From positions 1,798,001 through 1,862,000 of the forward strand of contig NZ_CP086068.1 of assembly GCF_020783335.1 (NCBI RefSeq): DNA of 64,000 bases, in the 5' to 3' direction. The position numbers and the translations under genes were made by a program. The notes under the pieces were generated by a model. It ran no database searches, was not told the origin of the DNA, and worked only from the letters and a program-made list of their open reading frames with translations. This DNA comes from Mucilaginibacter daejeonensis. Its GTDB lineage: Bacteria; Bacteroidota; Bacteroidia; Sphingobacteriales; Sphingobacteriaceae. Below are positions 9,673-18,815 of the stretch, one piece after another (the first letter of the stretch is position 1; every line of letters starts with the position of its first letter).

Positions 9673-10745
9673 TGACTTATCCCGAACTCAAGCAGCAAAA
9701 GCAACTCATCCTATTAGATTGTATCAGTGGCAGCACGGCTTATAACCTGAAGGTTGCGGGTTCTGATACGGATAAGAAAGGCGTGTTCATCATGCCGCAA
9801 AATCAGTTGTATGGCTTTAACCGGCAGGAGCAGATCGCCAATGAGAGCAATGATGAGGTATACTTTGAGATAGGCCGCTTTTTGGAACTGCTTACAAAGA
9901 ACAATCCTAATATATTAGAATTGCTGAGCACGCCTCAGCAGTTCATCCTGTATAAACATCCGCTGATGAACCTGATCAAAGCCGAAGATTTCCTGTCAAA
10001 GCTTTGTTTGGAAACCTTTGCCGGTTATGCGCAAACGCAAATTAAAAAAGCACGCGGACTGAACAAGAAGATTAACAAGCCGCTGGATAGCGAGTGCAAG
10101 TCGGTATTAGACTTTTGTTACGTGGTGCAGGGAAACGGCAGCGTGCCGCTACAGGCATGGCTTAGCGAAATGGGGTATTCGCAGCAACACTGTGGCCTGA
10201 CGGATCTGGCTCATTTTCGTGATGTGTACCTGCTGTACCACCAATCGCAATTAACGGATGGTAGCTGGTTTAGGGGTATTATATCCGGGCCGGATGCGGA
10301 TGATGTGCAGTTAAGTCCGGTTCCTAAAGGCATAGAATCATTAGCTGTGATGAACTTTAATAAAGATGGTTATTCGGTGTATTGCCGGGAGTACCGGGAG
10401 TATAAAGCTTGGGAAGAAAAGCGCAATCAACTTCGTTACCAAAGCACGCTGTCGCATGGCAAAAGCTACGACGCCAAGAACATGATGCACACTTTCAGGC
10501 TGCTGAATATGGCTGAAGAGATCGCTTTGTATCGTGAGGTCAGGGTGCATCGAAATGACCGGGACTTTCTGCTCAATATTCGAAATGGCGAGTTTGAATT
10601 TAATGCACTGATGAAAATGGTCGAAGAAAAAATGGAACGAATCAGAGAGGTATATCAAAAATCTGCTTTGCCGGACCAGCCGAATTTGCATAAAGCGGAA
10701 GATTTATTGATAGAAATTAGAAAGCGCTTTTATGCAGGCAATTGA
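9669..10745 (+). CDS. RlaP-type nucleotidyltransferase (second of two)
   Basis: 358 residues. A polymerase-beta-like GS motif is seen near the N-terminus (CISGSTAYNL), followed by GSDTDKKGVF, which supplies the D-x-D metal ligands. It is longer than its neighbour, with a helical C-terminal part. It overlaps that gene by 4 nt and ends the operon. Two such enzymes in one Hen1-Pnkp operon suggest separate substrates or roles, which the sequence cannot decide. Beyond this stop the next gene is convergent, 20 nt away. Confidence 0.78.
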   Translation: MMTYPELKQQKQLILLDCISGSTAYNLKVAGSDTDKKGVFIMPQNQLYGFNRQEQIANESNDEVYFEIGRFLELLTKNNPNILELLSTPQQFILYKHPLMNLIKAEDFLSKLCLETFAGYAQTQIKKARGLNKKINKPLDSECKSVLDFCYVVQGNGSVPLQAWLSEMGYSQQHCGLTDLAHFRDVYLLYHQSQLTDGSWFRGIISGPDADDVQLSPVPKGIESLAVMNFNKDGYSVYCREYREYKAWEEKRNQLRYQSTLSHGKSYDAKNMMHTFRLLNMAEEIALYREVRVHRNDRDFLLNIRNGEFEFNALMKMVEEKMERIREVYQKSALPDQPNLHKAEDLLIEIRKRFYAGN

Positions 10746-10765
10746 ATTTATAGATTACTTGAGAT

Positions 10766-11851
10766 TTAAGTATTGAAATCACAATCTTGTTTAGCTCTTT
10801 TCCAAATAAATCCATCCAAAACATAATGTGTTGATTGCGGCAAGGCGAGCAGGGGTATTAATAAGGCCAGCGTTAAAGAATCATTTATTAAAGGCAACTT
10901 ATTAAAAGCCTGAAAAAATGTAGTGTGCTCACGCCAAACAAGTCCATCCCATAAGCCTTCCTCTACATATGCCAGTAGAATTAAAAATATCACAAAAACC
11001 AGCACTCCGGTATATGGCCTAAAGGCGGCCCTTAAAAGCGGCCGTTCATTTGCATTGCTTTGCTTCAATCGTTTTTGTTCCATTAGCCATACCAGCGCCA
11101 TGTAAGGAATGCCATGAGAAATCACGTTTAAGGTAGTGAAAGCCATATCACCATTGTAATATACAATGCCGAAGTACCAGGATAGAAAGGTGCCCAGTAC
11201 AATAAGATTACGCGGTAAATTGATTTTTTGGGACTGTAAAAAGAACACAGTCTCTTTTACTAAATAGGTTACTATTACAAAAGCATATAGCCAACTGCCA
11301 ACTGTTGATATCCAAGCTGATCTAAATATCAGGAAATCACCATTAATAAACCAGTTGAACTGCCGGCCACCTGCTACATGCCAATAAACCAGTGGATATA
11401 GTGTTGCTGTGTAAATGGCCAACGTGTCTATGCGTCTATATAATTGAGCTTGTTGCTCTTTGCGGCTGTACAAGCGCATAAAGCCATATTGTTGCCTGAT
11501 AAAATGAAATACTGCCAGGTAGGCCAGTATGCGCCAAAATATCATGCCATCAATATTGTACAATAAAACCCCAACCACATAGCACAGGAACGGTATTACT
11601 ACCAGCATTGGCTGCTGCCTTATGGCTGATAAACGAAAATAAGTACGGTACAAAGTGCTGTATACATGCGCTACGTCTATCATTACAACAAGCAAAACCC
11701 AATATATCAATGGCATAGCTGATGTTGTTTTAAAAGCTTCGGGAAAGCAGGCCACTGCCAACAAAGCCAAAAATGGTGGAGACAAAATAAATATGCCATC
11801 CACCAGGCCCGAGCTTAACCAAGGCTGTTTATTTGGTTTAAGCGTGTTCAT
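10766..11851 (-). CDS. Multi-pass membrane protein, last gene of the polyamine operon
   Basis: 361 residues, largely hydrophobic, with about eight or nine predicted membrane spans by eye (for example residues 19-36, 45-62, 85-102, 266-284). I do not recognise the family. Histidines and aromatic residues cluster near the span boundaries (VFHFIRQQYGF, NVISHGIPYM), which could hint at a metal or lipid site, but this is speculation. It overlaps the upstream FAD oxidoreductase by 4 nt (ATGA), so it is translationally coupled to the polyamine-related genes. Confidence 0.7.
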   Translation of the reverse strand: MNTLKPNKQPWLSSGLVDGIFILSPPFLALLAVACFPEAFKTTSAMPLIYWVLLVVMIDVAHVYSTLYRTYFRLSAIRQQPMLVVIPFLCYVVGVLLYNIDGMIFWRILAYLAVFHFIRQQYGFMRLYSRKEQQAQLYRRIDTLAIYTATLYPLVYWHVAGGRQFNWFINGDFLIFRSAWISTVGSWLYAFVIVTYLVKETVFFLQSQKINLPRNLIVLGTFLSWYFGIVYYNGDMAFTTLNVISHGIPYMALVWLMEQKRLKQSNANERPLLRAAFRPYTGVLVFVIFLILLAYVEEGLWDGLVWREHTTFFQAFNKLPLINDSLTLALLIPLLALPQSTHYVLDGFIWKRAKQDCDFNT

Positions 11852-13521
11852 GCCTGCTCCAGTACTTGGGTCGCGGCTTGTATGCCCTGATGAAAAGCTT
11901 CTTCAAACACCGAAATCCCGCTTAAATCAGTGTGGGCAAAAAAGATCTGATTGTTTATAGGTTGCCGGGCCTTTGTACGCATACCTCCCCAGATATAGTT
12001 TACCGCAGGGCTGATCATCCCGTGCCCCCATAGCCATAATTCTGCTTCCTCAATATGTGGGGTGATGCCCAGATGCAGCTTTTCCATTTCCGGAATAATG
12101 ATATCCAGCCATTGCTCGTAAGTGCGGGCATATGCAGCCAATCGGGACACCCGTGGTTCTTGATTGCACAAAGGCAGGTAGTAAGTAAGCACTTTTTTAT
12201 TTTCGCGCATGCTTACGCTTTGCTGATTGGCATTTACATAGCCTACCGATGGCGTATTGTAAGCTACATTATCCCAGCATAGCTGCACCCCTTTTGCATA
12301 CGGTAAACTATCTACGGTAAGGTTGGCTATAAGCCACGGGCTGTAGTGCATTGCTTTATAATCAATTCCTGGCCGGTTGGTGCCTTTGAGCAAGCGCTGA
12401 TTTACAAACTGTGGTGATGCCATTATTACCTTGTCGGCATAAATGGTTATCGTTTGATGGAGTTGAATATCATACACTGTTACAGCAACCCGGTTTCCAT
12501 CCGGCTTTATAGCGTAAGCCATCTGATTGGTTTTAATGTGTTCCGTCACCTCATCACGAAGCCTGCTCATGAGCCAGCCGTTGCCTTCGGGCCAGGTCAA
12601 AACAGCATTGTCTTCGGCATTAGCCGCTTTTCCTTTGCGGGCCGCAAAATAATGCAACCCTGCCCATGCAGATACTTTATCCGACAGGACGCCATAATCA
12701 TCCTTACAGCAATAATCTAAATACCAAAGCAGATGCTCAGAGGTGAAACCGTAGGTTTTCAGGTAGTCTTTAAACGATATCTGATCTAGTTTCCTATAAG
12801 CGTTGTCTGTTGAACTTTCATCGAGCGGCAATGTAAAGGCATATCTATCATCCTTACCTTTAGCTTGCTTTAGGGTGTTAATTAGTTTAAAGAAACGGTC
12901 AATCTGTTGCTTATCTTTTGTTGGTACACCAAAGTCGGGTACCAATCCTTCCTGCCATTCGCCGTTGATCAGCAGCCGCTCTTCGGGGTCAAAGCACAAG
13001 TAATACTCGTTATAAAAGGGCAGTCTTTTGTCATTAAAGCCAGTAATTATATTATGTTGTTGCAGAAACTCTATAAGCAAGCCATCATCGTTATTCACAA
13101 TGGGCAGATAGTGGGCGCCTAAGGGATATTTTGAAACAGCATTGCTGCCATAATACGCATTGCCGCCTGCATGGTTTTCCAATTCTAAAACTTCAAAGTT
13201 GTGTTCACCTTGCTTTTTTAACCAGCGCGCGGCAGATAAACCCGATATCCCGCTGCCTACAATCAGCGTCTTTACAGTTCTAGACTCGGTAGGAACGGGC
13301 AGTTGCAATTTATCGCGGAGTATGTGGCCTGCTTTGTGGTTGGGTCCGTTTAGTTTGCCTTTAATGTGTGCATAGGCCTGTTTGTGACCAGTTACTTTAC
13401 TTACACAGTTTTGTAGCATAACACCACCTACTGACAAACCCGCACGCAGCAGAAAGGAGCGGCGATTGATACTGCTTAGCAACTGGCTGCGCTTATAAAA
13501 CGGTCGACCACTCATCTTCAA
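11848..13521 (-). CDS. Tat-exported FAD-dependent amine oxidase-like oxidoreductase
   Basis: 557 residues. The N-terminus carries a twin-arginine signal (NRRSFLLRAG near residues 19-28, then a hydrophobic stretch). A dinucleotide-binding motif follows at about residue 88: TLIVGSGISGLSAARWLKK, then an acidic residue in VLELENHAGG. This is the fold of flavin amine oxidases and related phytoene-desaturase-type enzymes. Beside AdoMet decarboxylase and a spermidine synthase, it may oxidise a polyamine or its product outside the cytoplasm; this is inferred from context. Its start overlaps the end of the synthase gene by 29 nt. A second ATG at 13515 is equally possible. Confidence 0.8.
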   Translation of the reverse strand: MKMSGRPFYKRSQLLSSINRRSFLLRAGLSVGGVMLQNCVSKVTGHKQAYAHIKGKLNGPNHKAGHILRDKLQLPVPTESRTVKTLIVGSGISGLSAARWLKKQGEHNFEVLELENHAGGNAYYGSNAVSKYPLGAHYLPIVNNDDGLLIEFLQQHNIITGFNDKRLPFYNEYYLCFDPEERLLINGEWQEGLVPDFGVPTKDKQQIDRFFKLINTLKQAKGKDDRYAFTLPLDESSTDNAYRKLDQISFKDYLKTYGFTSEHLLWYLDYCCKDDYGVLSDKVSAWAGLHYFAARKGKAANAEDNAVLTWPEGNGWLMSRLRDEVTEHIKTNQMAYAIKPDGNRVAVTVYDIQLHQTITIYADKVIMASPQFVNQRLLKGTNRPGIDYKAMHYSPWLIANLTVDSLPYAKGVQLCWDNVAYNTPSVGYVNANQQSVSMRENKKVLTYYLPLCNQEPRVSRLAAYARTYEQWLDIIIPEMEKLHLGITPHIEEAELWLWGHGMISPAVNYIWGGMRTKARQPINNQIFFAHTDLSGISVFEEAFHQGIQAATQVLEQA

Positions 13522-15007
13522 AATATTTCACCAGTATCTGGTTATTTAAACGGTTTACGCTGGCCGGCAGCCGCGCCATATCTCTTGGAAAGTAAAGCAT
13601 CTGCTCCAGCGTACCTTTTGACATAAAACGTAAACCCGGTAAATACTTATCTGGAACGTGATAGGAAGGCTTGTACATGGCCATAATATATCCCCATTCG
13701 CCAAAAGAGGGTACATAATTGTGATAGGGTACCGTATGCAAGCCCACCGATTGCAGGGTTTTTTCCACTGTCCAGAACGATTTAGGTGCTACATACGGCG
13801 AGGTGGACTGAATAACCATAATCCCGTTTGGTGATAGCAAACGCTTGATGATGCTGTAAAATTTATTGGTATAAAGTTTACCTACCGAGTAGTTGGACGG
13901 ATCAGGGAAATCAATAATGATAGCATCATAGTTGGTATGCTGCATACGTGCCCAGGCAAAGGCATCGGCACTGATTACCTTTACTTTAGGTGATAGCAGC
14001 GAACGCTGGTTAAGTTTAATCAGCATTTCATTGGATTGGAAAAGCTCCGTCATGCCTTTGTCCAAATCCACCAGTGTAACACTTTTAACTTGTGGGTACT
14101 TGAGAATTTCACGTACAGCTAGTCCATCACCTCCGCCCATTACCAGTATATTTTGCGCCTGGGGTAATGCTTGTAATACCGGATGTATAAGTGCCTCATG
14201 GTAGCGGTATTCATCGATAGAGCTAAACTGCAGGTTACCATTTAAAAACAATCTTAAATCGCGCCCGCGTTTGGTTAGGATGATACGCTGGTAAGGTGTG
14301 CTTTTAGAATAGATGATGGTGTCTGCATAGGTTAAACTTTCCGAAAAACTGGTGATGACATTAGCCAGCACAAAACCGGTTAATAAAGCAATGAGACTGA
14401 TGATAGATGCGCTTTTCAGATAGCGTACCGCGTTAATTTCTGGAGCAAAGCCAAAGCATACCAGCAATGCTACGCCAACATTAAGTATACCAAACAAGTA
14501 AGCGGTGCGCACCAACCCCAAGTATGGAATCAATATCAGCGGAAACACGAGCGAAGCAATGAGCGCACCAATATAATCGAATGTAAAAACTTTGGATACC
14601 AGGTCTTTGAATTCATATCGATCTTTTAAAATGCGCATGAGCAGCGGAATTTCCAGACCTACCAGTATACCGGTGATGGATACTAAGCCATAAAGTACCA
14701 GGCGGAAGGAGCTGACGCTCTCGAACACCATAAATAAAATAGTAGAACTGGTTCCGCCTACCAGTCCCACCAGAATTTCGATTTGGATAAACCATGATAG
14801 CAGGTTTTTCTCAAAGTACTTGGAAAGCCACGAGCCAATTCCCATTGAGAAAAGGTAAACGCCAATGATGGTAGAAAATTGGGTAACAGAGTCACCCAGC
14901 AGATAACTGGCCAGCGTACCAGCTATGAGTTCATAAATCAGTCCGCAGGTGGCAATAATAAAAACGGAAATAAGGAGCAGGACAGGAAGCCTTTTATGCA
15001 TAACCAA
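13493..15007 (-). CDS. Membrane-anchored spermidine synthase-like aminopropyltransferase
   Basis: 504 residues. The first 210 or so form six or seven membrane spans. The C-terminal 280 residues are a spermidine synthase domain with MGGGDGLAVREIL (SAM-type binding loop), VTLVDLDKGM and the conserved IIIDFPDPS. The catalytic Asp and YRYHEALIHP match the family. Such fusions of a membrane part to an aminopropyltransferase are common in bacteria. The substrate is probably decarboxylated AdoMet, made by the decarboxylase four genes upstream. The acceptor amine is unknown. It starts 2 nt after the stop of the small upstream gene. Confidence 0.85.
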   Translation of the reverse strand: MVMHKRLPVLLLISVFIIATCGLIYELIAGTLASYLLGDSVTQFSTIIGVYLFSMGIGSWLSKYFEKNLLSWFIQIEILVGLVGGTSSTILFMVFESVSSFRLVLYGLVSITGILVGLEIPLLMRILKDRYEFKDLVSKVFTFDYIGALIASLVFPLILIPYLGLVRTAYLFGILNVGVALLVCFGFAPEINAVRYLKSASIISLIALLTGFVLANVITSFSESLTYADTIIYSKSTPYQRIILTKRGRDLRLFLNGNLQFSSIDEYRYHEALIHPVLQALPQAQNILVMGGGDGLAVREILKYPQVKSVTLVDLDKGMTELFQSNEMLIKLNQRSLLSPKVKVISADAFAWARMQHTNYDAIIIDFPDPSNYSVGKLYTNKFYSIIKRLLSPNGIMVIQSTSPYVAPKSFWTVEKTLQSVGLHTVPYHNYVPSFGEWGYIMAMYKPSYHVPDKYLPGLRFMSKGTLEQMLYFPRDMARLPASVNRLNNQILVKYFEDEWSTVL

Positions 15008-15009
15008 AA

Positions 15010-15204
15010 TTATTTATGATAAAAATGAGCACCGTAACCGCCGCCATGATGACCGCCTCCTGTACTATGATATTCCGTGTTGCGCTCTACATTGCCGCTT
15101 TCCCAGTAAGCAATGCCATGGAGCGTAGCATAAGTAAACCAACAGGCTATAGCCAGGGCTATGATAAGATAGAATTTATTAAGCTTTATATTTTGAGCAT
15201 TCAT
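15010..15204 (-). CDS. Small single-span membrane protein with Gly/His-rich tail
   Basis: 64 residues from the ATG at 15202-15204. An earlier start at 15252 would overlap the upstream gene by 46 nt and is less likely. There is one membrane span (FYLIIALAIACWFTYATL) and a C-terminal tail rich in Gly, His and Tyr (GGGHHGGGYGAHFYHK). The tail could bind metal or simply be a flexible surface segment. It lies between a DUF4178 gene and the spermidine synthase with 2-nt gaps, so it is part of the operon. I do not recognise the family. Confidence 0.65.
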   Translation of the reverse strand: MNAQNIKLNKFYLIIALAIACWFTYATLHGIAYWESGNVERNTEYHSTGGGHHGGGYGAHFYHK

Positions 15205-15206
15205 TT

Positions 15207-16646
15207 CTATTCGTCGTCTGTATGATAAGGGGAGAAGTCGCTGTTCATCCAACGTTGCTTTTCAAAACGTTCCATGCGGTAATAGCAATAAAACGGGTAA
15301 AGGCACAAAAAGAAGATAGTGACCAATATATTACGCCACAGCACCACATTTTCGGTAACGGTAATTTCAATATTGGGTATAGATACGGATCCGGCAAACG
15401 GGTAAATGTTTAAATGATATTGCCCGCTCGGAATATTGGAGAGCAGTACATCGGCTGTTGTACCACCTTCCGACCAGCTTTCGCCATCTTCATAACCATG
15501 ATAATATTCAATACTCTCGGTAACCTCCCAGGTTTCGTTGGTTTTGTCATTCACGAGTACAATTGTGGTTTCCGACCAGTTGTTGTCGACATTTGATGTG
15601 ATATCAAACTCAAGCGGGGTTGCATTATCTACCTTGAACGACGCCGTTTTTATGGGTTTAAATTCTATATTCCGATTTGTATCTGCAATATATTGGTCCG
15701 GCAGATTAGAATCCAGTTTAGTTTGACTGCTGTCACTCACGCCAAACCGGATAGCTGTATCTATAATTCCCGCTGATACGGCAGTGGTATCCCGGTTAGC
15801 TGGTGAACTTGCGGTTAACGGCAATACTTGGCTGAATACTACTTTACTTGGCCTATCAATACTAAATATCAAAGCCACCACCAGCACAGCCAGTATAATG
15901 AATGGCGTAATCCAGGATATAGATTTCCATCGGGCATAATGCTTGGAAGGTTCATTCGGCGCAATGCCAAGCTTGGTTGAGAAATCGGCTACCGGTATTT
16001 TAAAAGCTTCTGCTATTTCGCGGGTTTCTGTGTATTCGCCTTTGTACCAATTTTTTATGTTCTTGCTATGTTTATCCTGTTCTTTAACTAACAGATAAGG
16101 CGGTGCAATAAACTCCCATGATCGCACTTTTTCTTCCAGCACGTTCCAGTCGTACTCGCCCAGTATACCTGTAATTACCGGGGTGTATTTATTAAACAAG
16201 CTATATTCAATGCCATTACATTCAGCTCCACTAATGTCATCATAAACTTTCTCCAGTTCCGGAAATTGTTCCTTGCCTGTTATAAAGTTCCATTGCCCCT
16301 GGTATTCTGACAGAAAAGCATATCCTTTGTTGAAATTGTAAAGCATGTACTCTTTCCAGTTGTAAGTGGTACCGGCTTCCACTTTTTCCATATAACCAAT
16401 TACCTTATAGGGTAAGCCTTTCAGCTCGGCCTGGCTGCCCAGCGGTATAAGCGGTTTTAATTTCGGCTTTGGTGCCGGTGAATGTACAAGGTGAAAGCCT
16501 TTTTCTGAGTAGTTGATGTAAGAGTTGCAGGCGCAACAAACAAAGTAATCGCACGCTTCAGCATCGTAAAGCGTGATCTCATGTTTGCACTTAGGGCAGG
16601 TTATGTGCTGCTCTGCTGGAAATGCCTTTAAATTAATAGTTGCCAT
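15207..16646 (-). CDS. DUF4178 domain protein with zinc ribbon and membrane spans
   Basis: 479 residues. An N-terminal zinc ribbon uses CPKC (about 18-21) and CCAC (about 37-40). One or two DUF4178-type beta domains follow (LGSQAELKGLPYKVIGYMEK and the NWKEYMLYN region). A membrane span near residue 245, a charged periplasmic region and a last span near 445 complete it. DUF4178 genes are often found with spermidine synthase and AdoMet decarboxylase genes, as here, but their biochemical role is not established. It lies 2 nt after the decarboxylase gene. Confidence 0.8.
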   Translation of the reverse strand: MATINLKAFPAEQHITCPKCKHEITLYDAEACDYFVCCACNSYINYSEKGFHLVHSPAPKPKLKPLIPLGSQAELKGLPYKVIGYMEKVEAGTTYNWKEYMLYNFNKGYAFLSEYQGQWNFITGKEQFPELEKVYDDISGAECNGIEYSLFNKYTPVITGILGEYDWNVLEEKVRSWEFIAPPYLLVKEQDKHSKNIKNWYKGEYTETREIAEAFKIPVADFSTKLGIAPNEPSKHYARWKSISWITPFIILAVLVVALIFSIDRPSKVVFSQVLPLTASSPANRDTTAVSAGIIDTAIRFGVSDSSQTKLDSNLPDQYIADTNRNIEFKPIKTASFKVDNATPLEFDITSNVDNNWSETTIVLVNDKTNETWEVTESIEYYHGYEDGESWSEGGTTADVLLSNIPSGQYHLNIYPFAGSVSIPNIEITVTENVVLWRNILVTIFFLCLYPFYCYYRMERFEKQRWMNSDFSPYHTDDE

Positions 16647-16648
16647 GC

Positions 16649-17002
16649 TTATCGGGCGATTTCCTTTTTGTGGATTTCGGTACCATCAAAAAAGCTTAGC
16701 ACATCCTGATAAATACTGCGGGCTTTTGCACTGTTGTCTTTTTTATAATTAGACAAAAATACATCAAAGGTAGCCAGTTGATACTCGGGCCAGGTATGGA
16801 TAGACAAATGGGATTCTGTTAGACAAACAACTGCGGTGAAGCCTCCGCCTGGAAAATCGTGATATACTTCACCTACATTCTGAAGCCCGTATTTAGTGAT
16901 GAGCTGTGTAAATAACGTTTTACATGGAACATTAGATTGCAGTAAAGAAGTTTGCGCGGTGTTAAATTCAGCTAAAATGTGAAGGCCCGGTTGATAACTC
17001 AT
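16649..17002 (-). CDS. speD: S-adenosylmethionine decarboxylase proenzyme
   Basis: 117 residues, the usual length of the class 1B bacterial enzyme. The self-cleavage site is LTESHLSIHTWPE: cleavage between E63 and S64 would make the pyruvoyl group, and H69 matches the conserved processing residue. The product, decarboxylated AdoMet, is the aminopropyl donor for spermidine synthases, so this gene supplies the downstream synthase. It is the first gene of a six-gene minus-strand operon with gaps or overlaps of a few nt. Confidence 0.93.
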   Translation of the reverse strand: MSYQPGLHILAEFNTAQTSLLQSNVPCKTLFTQLITKYGLQNVGEVYHDFPGGGFTAVVCLTESHLSIHTWPEYQLATFDVFLSNYKKDNSAKARSIYQDVLSFFDGTEIHKKEIAR

Positions 17003-17344
17003 TTAAATTAATTAATCAGGCATTAAATATATTTAAATAGTTTTTAAGGGTAAAATTTAATAGTAATACAGATTTTTAGCTTTTAATACAACCGGCGTTT
17101 AATTTAGTTATGCTTGCTTTTAAATCTCCTATTATCCAACTGAAGCTGTTCTGTTAAATGTAGTTTGCAATAATTTACAGAGTTGATTTTAAAAGGTTAT
17201 TGGAATATGTGAAGCGTTATTGTACTGGCTACGTAGAGGACCGTACCCATTATAACAGACATAAGTAAGCAGGGAAGATGCTATAATGCACGAAGTGAGT
17301 TTTCCTAAGGATTGGTCGTGGCCAAAACCCTAAAATGTATCTCA
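17003..17344. other. Intergenic region upstream of speD
   Basis: This 342-nt stretch lies between speD and the zeta-like gene. It is AT-rich next to speD and must contain the operon promoter. I see no RNA gene, strong hairpin or repeat in it. Confidence 0.4.
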
Positions 17345-18004
17345 TTAAATTTCAAACCGTCTTTTCGAACCTCGTCTTTCATTCTCTTTTACATCATTGA
17401 CAGAATGCTTATAGGTTTCATTAGTTTTTATCAATAGATGGACCTCTGGGCTCAAGCGTTCGTGTAGTAGCCCGTAATCTGCAAGCTTTTGCGGATACTG
17501 TAAGGCGTTCTCTTGATAGTAGGTAAGTAAAGACCGTTGAAAACTCATAATTAACTGATTCTTTCCTGTGATACCTGTATAGATGAAATCTGACTGATCA
17601 AAATAGAAAAAATATGTGGCAACGTTTTTAAAGCTTTCATTGAAGTTGATTTTAATGTTGTTACCACTGATAATTAACCCGCTTTGTTCGATGCTTCGAA
17701 AAGCAACACGTTCAAGCGAATGCTGAGGACTATCCAAAAACAATACTACGAGAGATGTGTGATAACCTGCATGCCGGGCTTCGTCAACTAAATTTTTAAA
17801 AGAAGAGTCATTAAAGACAGTTTCTAGTATAATGTCTTTTCTTGCAGTGAGAGCTTGGGTGAATATTTCCTTTGTTCTTCCCTTATAGACATCTGTCATG
17901 ATGACCTCAAATCCTTGCAAGGCATCAAGACGCGTTCGGATAAAACTTGACTTCCCGGCCGCATTAGGGCCCACCACAAAGACAAGCTCTGGTTTTCTCA
18001 TCAA
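17345..18004 (-). CDS. Zeta-toxin-like P-loop kinase
   Basis: 219 residues. A Walker A motif lies near the N-terminus (VVGPNAAGKSSF, about residues 10-21), followed by VIMTDVYKGR and DIILETVFND. This is the order seen in zeta-toxin and related kinases, which phosphorylate UDP-sugars or other small substrates. Length and motifs fit the family. The gene overlaps the small upstream gene by 4 nt (ATGA), the usual arrangement of an antitoxin-toxin pair. A housekeeping nucleotide kinase-like role cannot be ruled out. Confidence 0.72.
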   Translation of the reverse strand: MMRKPELVFVVGPNAAGKSSFIRTRLDALQGFEVIMTDVYKGRTKEIFTQALTARKDIILETVFNDSSFKNLVDEARHAGYHTSLVVLFLDSPQHSLERVAFRSIEQSGLIISGNNIKINFNESFKNVATYFFYFDQSDFIYTGITGKNQLIMSFQRSLLTYYQENALQYPQKLADYGLLHERLSPEVHLLIKTNETYKHSVNDVKENERRGSKRRFEI

Positions 18005-18243
18005 GGTCGAAGCTGTTTGATAATGGTATCCTGAACTTTAACAGGTAAATCATTTTCATCAGTAATGATCGTGACGCTAACTAAGTATTGTTCGCCGGTA
18101 GGTAATTCCTTGCGGTAGAATTCTCCATCACCTTCGTACCTTGCATAAAAAGGATTACCGAGTTCGAATGCCCGTTGTCTGCCGAGTTCATGAATGTTAT
18201 CGATGTTAGTCAAGAGTCGGTCAACTATTGGTGATCTTTCCAT
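18001..18243 (-). CDS. Small partner protein of the zeta-like kinase, probable antitoxin
   Basis: 80 residues, cytoplasmic, charged, with no known motif that I can name. It begins MERSPIVDRLLTNIDNIHEL and ends with a beta-like segment. It is encoded directly upstream of, and overlaps by 4 nt, the zeta-like kinase gene. The antitoxin role is inferred from this arrangement and from size; epsilon antitoxins are of similar length but I see no clear similarity. Confidence 0.55.
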   Translation of the reverse strand: MERSPIVDRLLTNIDNIHELGRQRAFELGNPFYARYEGDGEFYRKELPTGEQYLVSVTIITDENDLPVKVQDTIIKQLRP

Positions 18244-18815
18244 ATTGCAAAATACGTTATTTTAGCGGTTAAACGGTTAAAGTTCTTAAAATCCGGATAG
18301 AAAGAACAGGTGAAGTTCGCTTTTATCCAGTACCTAATACTAACCCCGTGCCAAAATTACTACTTGGCGGTTTTGCTGATTGAATTGTATTTGAAGTCCA
18401 TTGCTTAGTTAAAGAAGTTCGGCGCTGGTTTCCAACCCTGTGAATCATCAGTTGTATTCCATTATGCTTGAGGAGGCAGTCTCATTTGTTTTTATTGGAA
18501 GTTATCAAATCAGAAACTGTTATCTGCAAATCATTCTCCTGCTTGAAAAGGTTACACTTTAGTTTTCTATATCTAACCTGATTTGATAGTAGGGAGGGAG
18601 GCCTTTTTTATTTAGAACATAGCCTTTTAAGTACTATTAATTATAAACTTTCATCTCCAATTAATAAGCGGGTTTAGAAAGTAAAAACCGATTAAATAAA
18701 TCTTCCATGGGAAGATATTACATGTCGTCGGGAATTCTCTCTATTCATGGGCCCGGCTCTTAGCTGCACCTTTGTAATGTCAAAAGACAATAACAAAATT
18801 TAAATAAATCAAATC
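18244..18815. other. Intergenic region with a palindrome upstream of the peroxidase operon
   Basis: This 572-nt stretch has no convincing gene. A perfect inverted repeat, ATCTTCC-atg-GGAAGAT, sits at 18700-18716, about 100 nt before the next start codon, and could be an operator. A CACCTTTG box at about 18768-18775 resembles the Bacteroidota -7 element (TAnnTTTG) but is imperfect. Confidence 0.45.
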
